Of a DNA stretch of 64,000 nt, positions 14,578 to 27,904 are shown piece by piece. The notes beneath the pieces were generated by a model that did not search any database, was not told the origin of the DNA, and worked only from the letters and a program-made list of their open reading frames with translations. This stretch comes from Tetranychus cinnabarinus. Its lineage: Eukaryota; Arthropoda; Arachnida; Trombidiformes; Tetranychidae. Each line of letters begins with the position of its first letter. Position 1 is the first letter of the stretch. The stretch is taken from positions 620,001 to 684,000 of the forward strand of contig WHVY01000001.1 in NCBI GenBank assembly GCA_022266195.1. Reading direction: 5' to 3'. A program made the position numbers and the translations under genes.

Positions 14578-14741
14578 CTAAATAAAATTTTATTATAAAA
14601 TGATTTCTTATGCTGTAAAAGATACTGAATGAACAAAAATACTTCTAAGTGTCATTTGAAGCAAGCTGAGCGGCGAATTTTGCACTTAATCAAGACAAGC
14701 TATCACAATTTTGAGGCACAGAATGTTGATGCATTTGTTAC

Positions 14742-14857
14742 CTGTATCTCCGTTATTACAGGTTCATGGGCACCAGAAATCAACGAGATTACAAAATGAT
14801 AAGATTTCTTCGTCGTCGTCGTCGAGAGAAGTCGTTTCAATGAAAAGCCCGACATTG
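14742..14857 (-). other. Exon-like segment upstream of the 14.4 kb remnant
   Basis: On the minus strand a strong acceptor (TTTTTTGATTGCAG) is followed at 14,855 by ATG and 38 open codons beginning MSGFSLKRLLST and ending EPVITEIQ, directly at a possible donor (CAG, then GTAACA, at 14,742). A second frame through the same bases runs through LDDDDEE before a stop. It lies 164 bp upstream of the remnant and may be part of the same decayed gene, but the frames do not join cleanly (phase 0 continues into a hydrophobic frame ending at a TAA). No family recognised. Confidence 0.3.
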
Positions 14858-15859
14858 CTGCAATCAAAAAAGCAGACCTGCAAGATCATTAGATTAGTTG
14901 TTATTAATGAACCAAACTAACTAACTAAAGCTAACAGTTAAGACGGTGATATTGCCTAAGTGATTGCGTAAGCTAATTCAAGCCAATAAAATCTAATCTG
15001 CACAAATTTGAATTTGATCTATTGTGCATTTTTTCAGTAATTATTTTCTTAGTTTCCGAGATTGATTCCTTAGTTTTGTTATTTTTTTTATTTGTGCTAA
15101 ATGTCTAAAACTCTGAGAATAATGACTTCGAATGCAAGCATAACTGAAACATTTCTTCGAATGAATACTGAAAATCCACTGGGATCTTCAATGAAAGGCG
15201 AAGGTTGATGTTTTGGATGCAAAAACTACAGGATTCAGCGGATTATCAAAAATTGCTAACAAGCGCCAGTCAGAAAACTTCAATTAGAGGTCAAATGAAG
15301 AATTTAGCTTGAATAACCTTGACCTTCGTACTTATGGATGGTCAATCTGCATAAGCGCATGTTTCAAGTCTGAGGTCTGTAGCACTAGACGTTCGTGAGT
15401 TATGCATGCACGAAGACGTAAATTGAAAAAAACGCCATGTATAATACTAAAGAGGAATTGGGTGTTAAGAGCAAAAACTCATAAACTCAACAAGTATTTA
15501 GAAGAAGCGCAAAGGGAGATGGACTTTTTGAATGACGGACTTGCGTTTTTTTCAGTCAAAATTTTACACAATTCAACTTTGCTAATGTTTGATATCAAGA
15601 GCCAATATAAAGCTCCATTCATCTGACAAAGATTGTCAGTAATTTTCAGAACCCAAAGAAACTCAATTGTGAATCATTAATCTAAAATTAAACAAACAAG
15701 CTGAGCCACGATCATGACTGATCGTAAATTTCTTTTCACTAAATACAGTAAATCCAATCCACATTTGAAGACTTAAATTATTGATGAAAAACCATCTTCA
15801 ATGAGAAAAAATAAAATAAAATTTGGTTCAACAGTTGAGGCAACATATTTTTTACCTAA

Positions 15860-16150
15860 CTCTTTACTCGAAAAATGGTTTTACATATCCTTCTAATTCA
15901 ACAATAAACCAACAATCAACCTGAACCAAAAAATTTTTCCCCCAAAGTCAATGATAAAAGATACGGATTCTGCATTTTTTCCCCTACCCTGTTTAAACGC
16001 TAATTTCTCAGGTACCTGAATTCCGATGAAGTTCAGACTATTTTTCGTGGATGTAGTTTAATCATGACTTTCAGGCTGTGAAAAAAATTTCTTTAGAATC
16101 CTTTTAGTTTGGCCACAATCTTTACACAAAAATTTCATGTTTTGACTTTA
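15860..16150 (+). repeat. Dispersed repeat, copy related to 35,990-36,290
   Basis: Segments of this stretch match the stretch near 36.1-36.3 kb by eye, in the same order and orientation: ATACGGATTCTG, AATTTCTCAG, GGATGTAGT followed by AATCAT, and GTTTGGCCACAAT. Spacing between blocks is nearly conserved, with small gaps. No open frame spans it. It is best read as a degraded non-autonomous mobile element or other dispersed repeat. Confidence 0.65.
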
Positions 16151-16159
16151 TATATGGTA

Positions 16160-19100
16160 TAGATGCTAAATGACCAAAAGCTTTTATTTAATTTTTGTTG
16201 GCAACTTTTTTGTTACAATTTTTGTAACATTATTTCAGTTTAAACGGTAATCGATGTTAATCGCAAAACCATTAAATTGATGTGAATGACAACTTGAAAA
16301 GTAAATGTTGAACAAAAATAATTGAATTGCAAAGATAGGACTCTAAATTATGCCTTTACCGGCACAAAATGTCAACATGAAAGATTAAAAGTGAAATTAA
16401 ACAAATTTATTGTTAATTAATGCTCATTATGTTTCCAGGATTCAATTGAAAGCTCAACCCCATGAACCAAACAATCATGTAGCAATAACTTAATTTTCAC
16501 AAAACACTGGCATCATTAATCATGGAAAATAATAAAAGGCAGTAACATGATGAATTATCCATTCGATTAAATCCTAATTTCGACTCACCAAGTTTCATGT
16601 AAAAACAAATGAAACCAAACTCTTTGGTCAAACGACAAGCAAAGAACCTCACCAAACGCACTCCTAAAATGCTGTTAATTTAATCAATTTAACCATCAAT
16701 TATCTCTAACTGCTAAACATATTATTAGACACTTCCGTTGGATTTGCAATTTCAGGGGAAAAGCGAAAAAAAGAAGAAGAAAAAAATGATTAAAATAATC
16801 CTTTATTTTCCGGCTTCAAGTTTCATCTTAAAAAGTGAATGAATCTTAATGATTGAAAATGATGTTGAGAAATGGTTGAATGAGTTTAACCCAAAATTGG
16901 CCATGAACATTGAACATTACAATTATGGCGATGATGAACTAAGCCAATATTAAAGCGTAATAATCAAACATTATAATCGTAATAATAATCATGATAATCA
17001 GGGTAATCATCATCATATTACTTCCTCTTCTATATCTTCTCACTCATTACATGCTTTTTATGTGTGTTTAGTCAACAAAGTATACCTTAACCAGGATTCC
17101 TTCCGAATCATTTCTTTCTTTACTTTGCTCAGTTTCAACTTCCGTTTTCTTTTTACTTTCATCTTTGATCACAGGCGAAACGCTCTTCTTTCATCTTCTG
17201 GTCAGTTGGAGCAATACTGTTACTCACAACTTCCTTCATCACGTTGACCATCAAACATCATCTTCCACTTGATAATACAAGTTAAGCCAACCAATCAATT
17301 TCCGTCGCCATCATCCTTACCTTGAGATCCATAATGATCTTGTTATCATGCTATTGGCAAAATAATGATTAACTCTCAATGGAAGTGGAACAAGATGGGA
17401 AAAGGTAAATGACAATGATGATGCAAACTAATTCAGTTTAAGAGGTGAAACTCTTTTTTTTCATCATCTTCTTCTTCTTCCAGTCTTGTCTTTTGTTATT
17501 AAACAATCTTCAAGTTTTTCCCATCAGATTAGGTTGGTTCAGGCTGAACCAGGATAAATGATGATCATGAGCTGATAATGATGAAAGGTTATATAATTGA
17601 AGCAAAGTGAAGAAATGAATTGAGGAATTGAGTAAATGCTTTTGTTGCCAACAGAATCTCATTGATGACAATTATTATTTTATAAATAGCAATCAATAAT
17701 GATTGTCTTTTGATTTTCGTTTCACTTTAACTTGACCAATTAATTTATCATTTTTATTGTTGATCTGATTGGATGAGTGAATAAATGAATAACAAGATAG
17801 ACTTGAATTCATCATTTAATTCAAATTGTTCATCGAAAGTTATGGTTAGTCATTTTACAGAAAATCAACTTTTTGAATCTTTGATCGTCTTTTGCTTTGT
17901 CTCGCCAGGTTTTGCTTTTATCAGTTTCAAGATTGACCCATGATCGTCTGAGATGCCACTTTTCATGTCATAAATCAAAGTTGATCATGAATTTGATATT
18001 TACTTTATTTACAAATGTTCAATGGTTTTTAACGTTTCATTATTCAAATTCAGTCAACCTTTTGACTCTTGTCAAGTGACCAAAAGGACAGCTTTAACAA
18101 TCAAACTTCACCAGCTTTTTTCCATTCCATAAACTTCAACTGAACTCTGTCCAGAACAATCATTCATCCAAATCAACTTTAAAAATCAATTTACAAGCAA
18201 AATACACTTCAATAGTCACATACTAAACGATGAAAATGTCGCATTTATTATCACTTCGAAAAACTAAAAATAAACATTTTCGTTTCATCGCGATTCTAAT
18301 AATTTCAACACAAAAACTCTTTTCGATCTCAAGCTTCGCTTATCTCGCGAGAACTCGCTCAGGCCGCTAAGGTCATTCAAAACTCCAAGTTACATTCGAT
18401 TCTGCTGGAGACTTGACCAAACGCTTTGCTCTGAACAGTCAATGTTTGATGAAAAACTTTGACTTTTGGGTTTCACTGAATTTGATCTTGAAATAATTCG
18501 TTTTACGATCGATAGCTAATTACTTGAATTACGATTGTTATTGAATTAGAAAATTATTGCGACTTAAACTTGATGATAATCTGTTGGCTGATTATTATTT
18601 CAACTTGTAATCTTTTGTTTCCATTGTTGATCGAAAAACTGAACAATTAATTAGAATCCATTGAAGTATCTCATCATTTTCAGGATCACAATTTGATCTT
18701 CTTTTCTTCTTCTTCTTCTCTCTTCAGCTCATTATTCATTCATTAACAAATCAGATAATGCTTTTGATGATGATTATAGTAATTAAAAAATGATCTCAGT
18801 TTCCGTCGTTTAACTCACTTTAACCAAATTTAATTAAATGTTTACTCTTAATTAGTTAACAATCATTCATTCCTCTTCCCTTAACCTAATTTTCAATCAG
18901 TGTTCATCAGATTAACAAGTTTACAAGATTAACAAGATTAACATTTGAAATTTAATTGTTGAAACTCTTCTCGTTCAATCCCTTTTCCAACCTTTTTTGT
19001 TTTCCTTTTCATCCTTTATTCATCTTTTCATATTCAATAGCTTTCTCATGCTGTTAATGTTTTAATCATATTCTGTGCATGAAATTTCAACCCTCAATGT

Positions 19101-22100
19101 ATTTCATATTTGTATTCATTTGTGTTCAATCTTCAAGATAAATTGAATTCTGCATCAGATGAACCTTAAAATGATTTTCTTTTTCTCATTCTTTTGTTGA
19201 TCAACTTTATAACTTTGATAAAAATATTGAAAATGAATCAAAATTTCATTCTTTTCTCGATCAGACAAACATGATGAATATTGAATTGAATTGATGTTTT
19301 GAAACAACAAATGATTTGGTAACGGTTATAATAGCATATTTATATTGACTTTTTTTGTTCACTTTTCTCGATTTTCATTGAATTCACATTTTTTTATTTC
19401 TTTTTCTCACTTTTTATTCTTTCCAGTTTATTTAATGATCAGAATGATAAACAAATGTTCAATCGTATATCATTGCTTTCCATTGTTGTTTGAATGGTAA
19501 CAAAAACGAGTTCTGAAAAGAGATTAATCAAATCAAATAGAAAAGGTAAATTCATTTGACATTTTTTTATGTTTTCAGGGCAAAGATTATTCTGAAGAAG
19601 CACATTTTCTGCTCATTCAAATATCATGTTAATATTTCTATTAAATATTCAGAAATTTGCTTTTTAATTCAGTCTTATTTAAGCAAAAATTCTGATGTAA
19701 AAGCAATGATTTTGGTTGATTTAATTGATTCAATCATTGAATTCATTTGTTGTTTACTATTGCCATCTAGTGAAAAGATAATTCACTTGTCAATAATTGC
19801 GCCTTCATCAGGCGTTTCTTAATGTGTTTATTGGGTTTGTCTTTTGTCTTTTACAGTTATTAAACGTTTTCTAATTGTTTTATTTATCGATTTATGAATT
19901 AATTGTGAATCTTATTTTTACACAGATTGTTGGTAAATGGTGGATTAATTGGAGCAATTGAGTTTTGGGTTAAAGTGTTTATATGTTGCTGTTTTAACAT
20001 TGAAAGTCTTGGAGACATTATTCCGACTATTTTAACACGTTTTTTTTCAAGGAAAGCATCTCAATTTTCACCTTTACCTTTATGACCTTTATTCATTACC
20101 GTCGTTAATTTACAAAAAGGTAGGAAGAATTTTCAGTAAAAATCTTTTTCCTTGAAACTATTAGTTAGTCAACTGTATTGGTTCACTTTTGTCTGTCTCT
20201 TTCACTTTTTTTGCTTCTCTTTTTGCTGCCTATTTTACAGGCTTTTTTTATTGCTTCGCAACCTTTTACTTTGAGAAATTTAGTTTCCATTGTCAATCAT
20301 TGTTGATTAACCTTAAATTTACCTTGACCAACCTAACTTTAACCTTTTCTTTCTCTTTTTCGATTGTTTTTATTACAATTATCATTATCATCAAAGTTGG
20401 ACAATAAACTGGAACAATTAACTTGATATCATTAACACGGGTGAAGAGCAAAAGTCTTCCAGAGAGTGGATAAACATAAAGAGGATAATGGAGAGATGAA
20501 CATGGTTTTACTTTTAACCCTTAAACTCTTACACCTTGACCTTTTTATTATTGCCATACAGTTGAAGTAACAGTTTAATAATGGTCATATTAACAACCTT
20601 GTTACCTTCTTGGGTAAGGTTCTTAATTGTTGTTTCACTGAATTAGTTGACTCAGTTGATTTCTTAGGCTAGATAGACCAATTGTAATCTCTAATTGGTT
20701 TTTGGTATAAGGAATCGTAATAAACCTTTTTCTCTCTTCAATATCTTCTATTTATTGCTGTACAATGTTAATCTATCGTTAACTTGCAGTTTGTATACCT
20801 TTTATCCCATATTTTAATCGTAAAACAGTTTAGCAGTGAAGGTTACTTGCATTTTATGACTATTGGCGGTTGATTATTAAATTGTCTTCAACTTCATTTA
20901 GCTATAATTGTGCTATTTCCGAGTATTGATTCTAAATTCGAACAAATTGTCCATTAATTTGAAACTTCACCTATTCTCAATGCTTTAAACTCCATTGCAG
21001 CTTGCATTCAATCTTTATGTTTCTATTACTTAGGTTTATCAATCAGTTGAACTGGCTCAATTTTTTTGGCTCAATTGATTCAAGGGAATAAAAAAATTCA
21101 GAACCTTTTATTAATAGGAATAATCAATGTTAACGAAACAATTGTAATTGTTCTTGTTCTCACAGTTAATTGCTTGTTTATTTTAAAGTTAGAGTTGACT
21201 TTGCGTAGCAACCTTGACCATCATCAATATGATTTAGATGAAGATATTTATTGGTTTTTTCTTCTTTATGGCTTGTTTACCTTTCTTATGATTTAATTTT
21301 GATGCTTATACTAATCATATATTGTTTTATTTTTGCTGTTTAATTAGATTGGTTTCCTGTTGGATAATGCTGCTACGCTTCACCCAGTTTATAGTTAAAT
21401 ATGGATGGTCACAATAATTCATTTTCTAAAGGTTCTCGCTTTCTTAACTAATTCAATTCCAGGATCAAGAGGAAATCAATGGGTCGCTTGGTGATTGTGA
21501 GCTTCAACAATTAAAATGACACATCTTTTGTTGCTTTCATCTTGAGCCGAGCTATCGATTTCAATTCTAAGGGCTCAAGTCAAGAGGATAAAGATGAAAT
21601 GATTAGAGAGTTAAAAGGTAAAGATATTAGGTGAAATTGAAACCTGGAATTTAAAAGAGAGAACAACAGAGAAAACTCTTTTTCTGTTATTTGCTTTTGT
21701 CAATGATTGAAGTCGCAAACGTTTAACTCTTTTAATCATTTTCCTGACTTGAAGTATTTCCAATCTATTTGTAAGATTAACTTAAATTGAAAATTAACAT
21801 TAGAATGGTGGCGATAATTCCAAGTGAATCGACAGCAAGTTAGCCTTTGCCTTGGTTTGGACCTTTGTTGTTGTCCATAATTACACATTTTATTGTTTAC
21901 AAGCAAATCCTTTGGTTAAATGAAATGGCTAGTTTGAATAGTCAAAACAAAGTGAAATGCAAAATAGTAATTTTAATGAATGGATTGAAAATGCGCCAAA
22001 ACTAAAGAAGACCAAGAGATTAAGGGAAAAATAATAACAACAAAACACCCAACAGAGTTTAAGATAATCTTGTAAAGGTTGACACAAATCTGTTCAATAC

Positions 22101-23120
22101 AATTACTTGTCACTTCACTGTTTTCAATTGAAAAACTAGTAACCTTAAATTATAACTTGAGATACTAACAAGTTTAAATTGTTTAAACAATCAACTTTAC
22201 TTTAACAGTGACTTTTACAGTTTGGCAAGTTTGAATTTGGCTGACAATTTTGTTGCATCGCAATATAAACAAATGGACTTTTCATTTGAAAATAATAAGC
22301 ACTTCATTGATAATATAAAAAACTGGCAGCAATTACATTTATTAATAGTTTCATTAGCGAGCTGATTATTTACAAAACGCTTTATCATCACAAAACTGTT
22401 TTGGCTCATTGAGAATATTAATGTTTCATTTCTTGCCTTCTTTGTGGTGATTACACTCATGGGAAACGGTGTTGATGATCAACATTGATCAATGATCATA
22501 TCAATTATTGTCAACTTAAATGCTTTAACATCTTAAGATAATCTTTCTTTTGTCTTTCGTCTTCTGTTTTCTTTGCTAAACTCGGTCTCAACCATTTCAA
22601 AAGAAATGGGCCTAAAAATAGCGCTAAATGGCTAAGCTTTGAAACTAAACGCAGGTAACGAGTCTCATGGGAGTCAACAGTTCGAGAGTAATTGGATTAA
22701 CTGGCTCAATTGTTTTAATCGTTCTGGGGTCAACTTGGGGAATATCAAACCAACTTTAGCGAACTGAATGGTTAAACTAAGAGTTCTGATAGTATTAAAC
22801 AGGACAAGAGATGAATTTCTTCAATTCATTTCCAGTTATGATGGATTGACATTTTTCTCAGAGGATATTTGTTCCGTTTAACCATACCGGAGATGGATGG
22901 GTTGGAGACGACATCACACTCTGTCGCTGAAAAATTTCAAACGATAATGATGCTTAAATATGTTTAAGTTAACTAATTAATACTGTTTAAGATTCAGTTT
23001 GAACTTGAAGCAAAAATATTAACTGATAACATATGCTGTCAAGATGCTGCCATCTTATGGCAATAAAAAGAGTAATCACTCCGTTCTTACACATGTAATT
23101 TAATTTCAATCATTTACTTG
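16160..23120. other. AT-rich non-coding region upstream of the FAH 3' end
   Basis: No gene supported. Several short frames encode hydrophobic, F/I/L-rich peptides (for example near 20.2 and 21.1 kb) that look like translated T-rich DNA. No tRNA, rRNA or conserved RNA was recognised. Confidence 0.55.
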
Positions 23121-23374
23121 ACTGTATTTATTAAATAATCAACTTTATTGAATCAGTGCCTTTATCAACTGTGGATAAAGATAAACACATTTTTACGAGC
23201 AAATTGGGTTTCTCGCGAGTTTATTATTCCCTTGAAGCATTGTTTCGATTTACTATGGATTTAAACAAATTGGCTTGTTTCCTGGTTTTCATCTAACTAT
23301 TGATAAATGAATGGTGATATAGCAAAAATATTACAACAGTTTCCATTAATCTACCCTTTTTGATAATCTCTTCC

Positions 23375-24726
23375 TCAAATAGATAGCGATGGTAAAACAA
23401 CGCCACGACACTCTCCGAAACCGATTCTGACACCTTCTTTCTCACAAAATCCGCTCAAAATGACCTCATCTCCATCTTGGATAAATTTTCTCTGACTTCC
23501 ATCAGCCAAGGTTAAAGGTTTAGTTCCTCGCCATGTCAATTCAAGCATCGACCCAAAAGATTCTGGCTCTGGACCACTTATGGTTCCTGAAGCAAGAAGA
23601 TCACCAGGTCTAACATTACAACCAGTTATAGTATGATGAGCTAATTGCTGTTTGATGGTCCAGTACATATAGTTAAAGTTGGTTTTAGTTATGGTTGTTG
23701 GTTGGCCATTTGCTGGCTTTAAATCAACTGTTAGATTTATATCCAGACTGAAATCATTTTTATCTTTGAGATAGTCAAGTGGTTCTGGATCTTGCTTAAA
23801 AGGTGTAGTTCTGAAAGGTTTAAGAGCTTCCATTGTAACGATCCATGGACTTATTGTTGTACCAAAATTTTTAGCTAAAAATGGTCCGAGAGGAACATAT
23901 TCCCACTTTTGAATGTCCCGAGCAGACCAATCATTCATCAAAACCATACCAAAAATATTATCCTCAGCTTTTGCGATTGGAATTGGTTGACCAAGTTGAT
24001 TGCCTTCACCACCAACAAAAAAGGCCATCTCTAATTCAAAATCAAGTAAACGGCATGGACCAAAAGATGGATTGGTAGCATTATCGTCCTTTGTTTGACC
24101 GTTTGGACGCCTAATCGGTGTGCCTGATACGACCACTGAAGATGCTCTTCCATGGTAACCAACTGGAATATGACGCCAATTAGCTATTAAAGCATTTTCT
24201 TTTCCTCGGAACATGATTCCGACATTGGTTGCATGGTGAATTGAGGAATAAAAATCTGTATAATCACCAATATTTGCGGGTAAGTGCATTGTTGCCTCTT
24301 TTTGGGCAACCAATGCCTCTTTACGAAGCTTTTCATTATTCTCTAATGTTTTATCATTTCCATTCAACAGGTTTTGAATCTTGATTCTCACATTATGCCA
24401 TTCAGATGGAGTTAAACTCATAAAATCGTTTAAAATTGGTTTCGTTAAAACATGTTCACCTGATTTTAACAGTTTTGGATCATCGAAAAGATTATGTATT
24501 GCATTAAGATCGAGAATAAAGTCACCAATGGCAACTCCGATCCGATGAGTTGGCTGAGAAGAAAAAGAAAAAGTAAAATCATGAGCTACTGACTATATTA
24601 TCAATTCGATGATTATTGAGAGGAAATTATAAACCATTTACTTACATTAGTTGCAGTTGAAAATACTCCATATGGCAAATTATCAATTGTAAAATGGCTA
24701 TTTTGAGGAATCTGGACCCAAGACAT
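23375..24726 (-). CDS. FAH: Fumarylacetoacetase (fumarylacetoacetate hydrolase)
   Basis: Catalyses the last step of tyrosine catabolism, splitting 4-fumarylacetoacetate into fumarate and acetoacetate in the cytosol. Two exons on the minus strand: 24,726-24,646 (27 codons, start MSWVQIPQNSHFTI) and 24,553-23,375; the intron (24,645-24,554) is phase 0 with GTAAG and CAG ends. The product is 419 aa, the same length as the human enzyme. Visible family features: the active-site segment DYTDFYSSIHHATNVG (Asp about 127, His about 134), the metal ligands in DFELEM (Glu 200, Glu 202), NDWSARDIQKWEYVPLGPF (Asp about 235, Arg about 239, Gln about 242), and the GTISG loop (Thr about 351). All expected catalytic and metal-binding residues appear present, so the enzyme should be active. 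AATAAA on the coding strand (TTTATT at 23,144-23,149) is a possible poly(A) signal. It is the only gene of its pathway in the window. Confidence 0.97.
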
Positions 24727-25600
24727 GATTGGTGGTAAAAATGGAATAATAATACTCTTAAAAGGTACCTTTATAATTACACTAATGACATTACTGGTTG
24801 CACATTTGTTTAATAGATACTTGATTTTATTTGCCAGACACTTGATACTGATCTGATAGTTACTTACTATTAGATACTTAATAGATACTATCATCTTATG
24901 CCTCAAGTTAATCTAGTTTCAAGTGCAGTAATTTCATTTCCATCTTGATTTCTGATTTTGATTGATACGTAAAAATATCTCACAATATTTTTCAATCTTC
25001 ACCACTTTTAAACTCAGATCAATTTCTGGAGATTAACTGAAACCTTCAGTGTAATCTAATTATATCAGGAATCTTCATCAAATCAAACAGAGTAACAATT
25101 TAGAATAGAGCTATTAATTGCTTAATTAACTTCTAATTTGTTGCAAAGTTTAGCGCGAAAGAATCGAAAATACTTATACAATTTAAATATTGATTTTTTT
25201 CTCCTTTCCCAGTAATAATGGTCTAAAAATGACGATTACTTGACAACTTGTTAGTATAGAGATCTAAATCTGGCATTTCTATTGAGATTAATATTGGAAA
25301 ATGGATTATTATTTTGCTATTGATCACAAAACTGATAAATACGGTTATAATAAACTTGGTTTTCCCAGTAATGTCGCACTAAGCTTTTCAAGCTAAGGTT
25401 CAACCAATAGATTGGTTGTAGTTGAGGCGAATGATGAACAAAATGGTTTTTGATTTAAAATTGTCAACCTTTCAGGAATCCAGAAATGCAGATAATACGA
25501 ACTGCAATAATGATAATCAGCGAAGTTAATCTTTACTCCTCTTTTTTAACAATGATACAATTATCAAAATAGAAAACAATGAAAATATCAATTTTTTACG
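24727..25600. other. Intergenic region between FAH and the ML cluster
   Basis: A divergent intergenic stretch that should contain the FAH promoter on the minus side. No TATA box is obvious for FAH and no further gene is visible. Confidence 0.5.
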
Positions 25601-25601
25601 A

Positions 25602-25724
25602 TAATTGAATAGTTTTATTTAGAATAGGTTGAACATGGGGAATCTAGACTATCGAAAAATCAAGATCCCAATCGTAGTATTAAAATTATATAAAACGAGG
25701 CTATTTTTTCGATTGACACAGAAG
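25602..25724 (+). promoter_or_regulatory. Core promoter block of ML gene copy 1
   Basis: Shared layout with copies 2, 3 and 5: a T-rich block (AATAGTTTTATTTAGAA), then TTGAACATGGGGAATC, then ATCAAGATC, then a TATA box (TATATAAAA, about 25,687-25,695), then the probable initiator TCGATTGACACAGA about 20 bases after the TATA. The ATG follows at 25,786. Confidence 0.7.
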
Positions 25725-25785
25725 CTAATTAGTTTGCCTTAACTATAATTCATCATTTTTAGAGTTTCAACTTTACTGAATCAAA

Positions 25786-26473
25786 ATGATCCGAACCATT
25801 GCTATTCTTGCTTTGTTTGTTGCTTGTACTCAAGCTAGAAATATTAGCTTCACCAACTGCTGTAAGTTGATTTACTTTTTTCAGTGTAAACTGATAATTT
25901 TAGTTGTTCAATATAATTGATTTCTTGTATTTGTTTTAATCAACAGCACCAACTGGAAAAATTGACTGGGTTACTGTCGACCCTTGTGACGCTGAACCAT
26001 GCACATTCCAGCCAGGAGAACTAGTTACTGTTGAAGGCGAATTAGTTAGTGGTAAGTAATATTGAAACGAAGAGAATGAAGAAAATAAATTCTCGAATGA
26101 GAATCTTTGATTAATTGATGTTTCCTTTGTAAACTTACCAGAAACTGGCTCAGATGGTCCAACATTGATTGTTGAAGTTAAAGTTGTTGGCGTTTGGGTA
26201 ACTTACCCTGGTCTTGACTCTGATGCTTGCAAATACCTGACTTGTCCTCTTAAAGCCAATGTTGTTACTCCATTCAAGATTAGCTTGACAACTCTTGCTT
26301 GGCTTCCACCCGTGAGTTTATCATCTTTAATTACACGAGTCATTTTCTTGATGATATTTCTAATTGATTTTTCTTTCTTCTCTATTCAGATGAGCACTGA
26401 GATTCGATTCCAGCTTAAAGGCTCTGATGGATCCCAATACAACTGCGCTCAAGCTGATATTAAAATAGCTTAA
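25786..26473 (+). CDS. Secreted ML-domain (NPC2 / group 2 allergen-like) protein, copy 1
   Basis: Small secreted lipid-binding-type protein of the ML (MD-2-related lipid recognition) family. Exons 25,786-25,861, 25,947-26,051, 26,142-26,311 and 26,390-26,473; intron phases 1, 1, 0; 144 aa. The signal peptide MIRTIAILALFVACTQA is followed at once by an N-glycosylation sequon (RNIS). Six cysteines match the three-disulphide pattern of the family: FTNC, DPCDAEPC, DACKYLTC and a C-terminal YNC. The DAC-x4-C spacing equals that of mite group 2 allergens; the EPC pair is one residue closer. The length fits the family (about 130 mature residues). AATAAA at 26,521-26,526. The ligand is unknown. It is closest to copy 4 in its C-terminal exon (84 nt in both). 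Confidence 0.93.
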
Positions 26474-26529
26474 ATGAAGAATTATTTTGTTGTAAAAATT
26501 ATTTTTTCAATATGCTGTTCAATAAATAT

Positions 26530-27135
26530 ATTTGTTGATTATTGATTGCAAATACTGTTTGTGGAAACTAATTTAAACATAAATGTCATTATGGACATCA
26601 AAGTCGCCATCTATCCGATGAAAAACAAATGTATCGAACAGACGCTCTGACCATTAAACAATTATTAGTCCACTTAACTGGCAAATTATGCACAACGGAA
26701 ACGCTTGAAGCTAGTCACCTAAGATTAAATGATGAATTAAAATGATAGATTTTATTGTCATTCAAATTCCCTTTGAACATATTAGTGGCAGTCGATTGTT
26801 TAATTCAGGTAGATTTTCAATCAAGGACTCGATCTCAATTCAACCTCACTAAGTCGCCTTAGACTATTAAATGGCAGCCTTTTCGAGTGGAAGACTCGAG
26901 AGACAAGTTCAATTTCTGTTCCGTGTTCACAATCAACATGACGACAATTTTTTTGAGTTGAATCAGAAGATTTTAAATCTAGCATTGCTAGATTCATGGT
27001 AACTGGTTGCTACTTCATGATTTTTCGCGCATACAGATTTTCAATGCATACAGGAAGTGGTATATTGATTTAAAATGATCTCATTCCAGTTGTTTCGGAT
27101 CGTAAAGACCAATTATTCACAATGAAATGCTGGTT
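26530..27135. other. Intergenic spacer after ML copy 1
   Basis: No gene visible. It ends where the first copy of the dispersed repeat begins. Confidence 0.5.
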
Positions 27136-27139
27136 GGCA

Positions 27140-27725
27140 CTAAAAAGCCACAATCATCACATTTATGCATAAATTGGCTGAAATTGGCACAAATGGGCAA
27201 AAACATCCAAGTTTTTGATTTATTTCAAATTCAGCCTCTGTTGGTTTGTAGGGACATAAAAACTGAACCTATTTAAACGATTTGCAGATTTCTCTGATCG
27301 TTAGTTTTCAAGAAAATCGAGGTCAAAATAGAAACTTCGATCACCTTTTGTTCAATTATGGTACAAGATTTTTTCATGAAACTCATTTTACTGATTTAAC
27401 TTTTGATGATCAACTAGAAAATGTACTTATTTTGAAAAATAAAATTTTCTGTACAAAATAAAACAGATTACTTCGATTTTCAGTTAAACCGAATGCTTTC
27501 TGTGACCATAAAATTTAGAGAGCTGAAACTTATTATTTGGCTCTAAAAATTGTTGGTACGCATAAAGGACAGAACGATTTTTTAAATAAATCAACAGTTC
27601 TCTTAATTTTAGCCATTGTTCTCGAAATTTTGAGCCGCAATATTTCGATATTGATAGCACCAACAATCATTATTCTTTGGCCAAACACTAGATTTTATTA
27701 TGGGATATGCAATTTTTAAATTTTA
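27140..27725 (+). repeat. Dispersed repeat, copy A (left arm of an inverted pair)
   Basis: About 585 bp. Its inner part is the reverse complement of 27,905-28,370 (for example ATTGTTGGTACGCATAAAGG here against the opposite strand near 28,057). Its outer end, with GGCACAAATGGGCAAAAAC, matches the reverse complement of the right end of copy C near 29,090. It contains no credible protein. Probably a non-autonomous mobile element. Confidence 0.8.
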
Positions 27726-27904
27726 GGTAATTCAAGAAACCAAAGAAATAGTTATAGCATTGTATTATTAGGTTATATTAGGTTATTAATACTTAGGCTG
27801 AGAGTTTGATAATTGATTAACAAAGGTAAATGGTTGTTTGTGATGTGTTAGATGAATATTCATGATTCAATGAATTGGCTCAAATTTCTTCGGTTTTCAG
27901 TCAT

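Noticed and set aside
23881..24078. Plus-strand frame across the FAH gene
   Set aside because: Antisense shadow of a well-supported exon.
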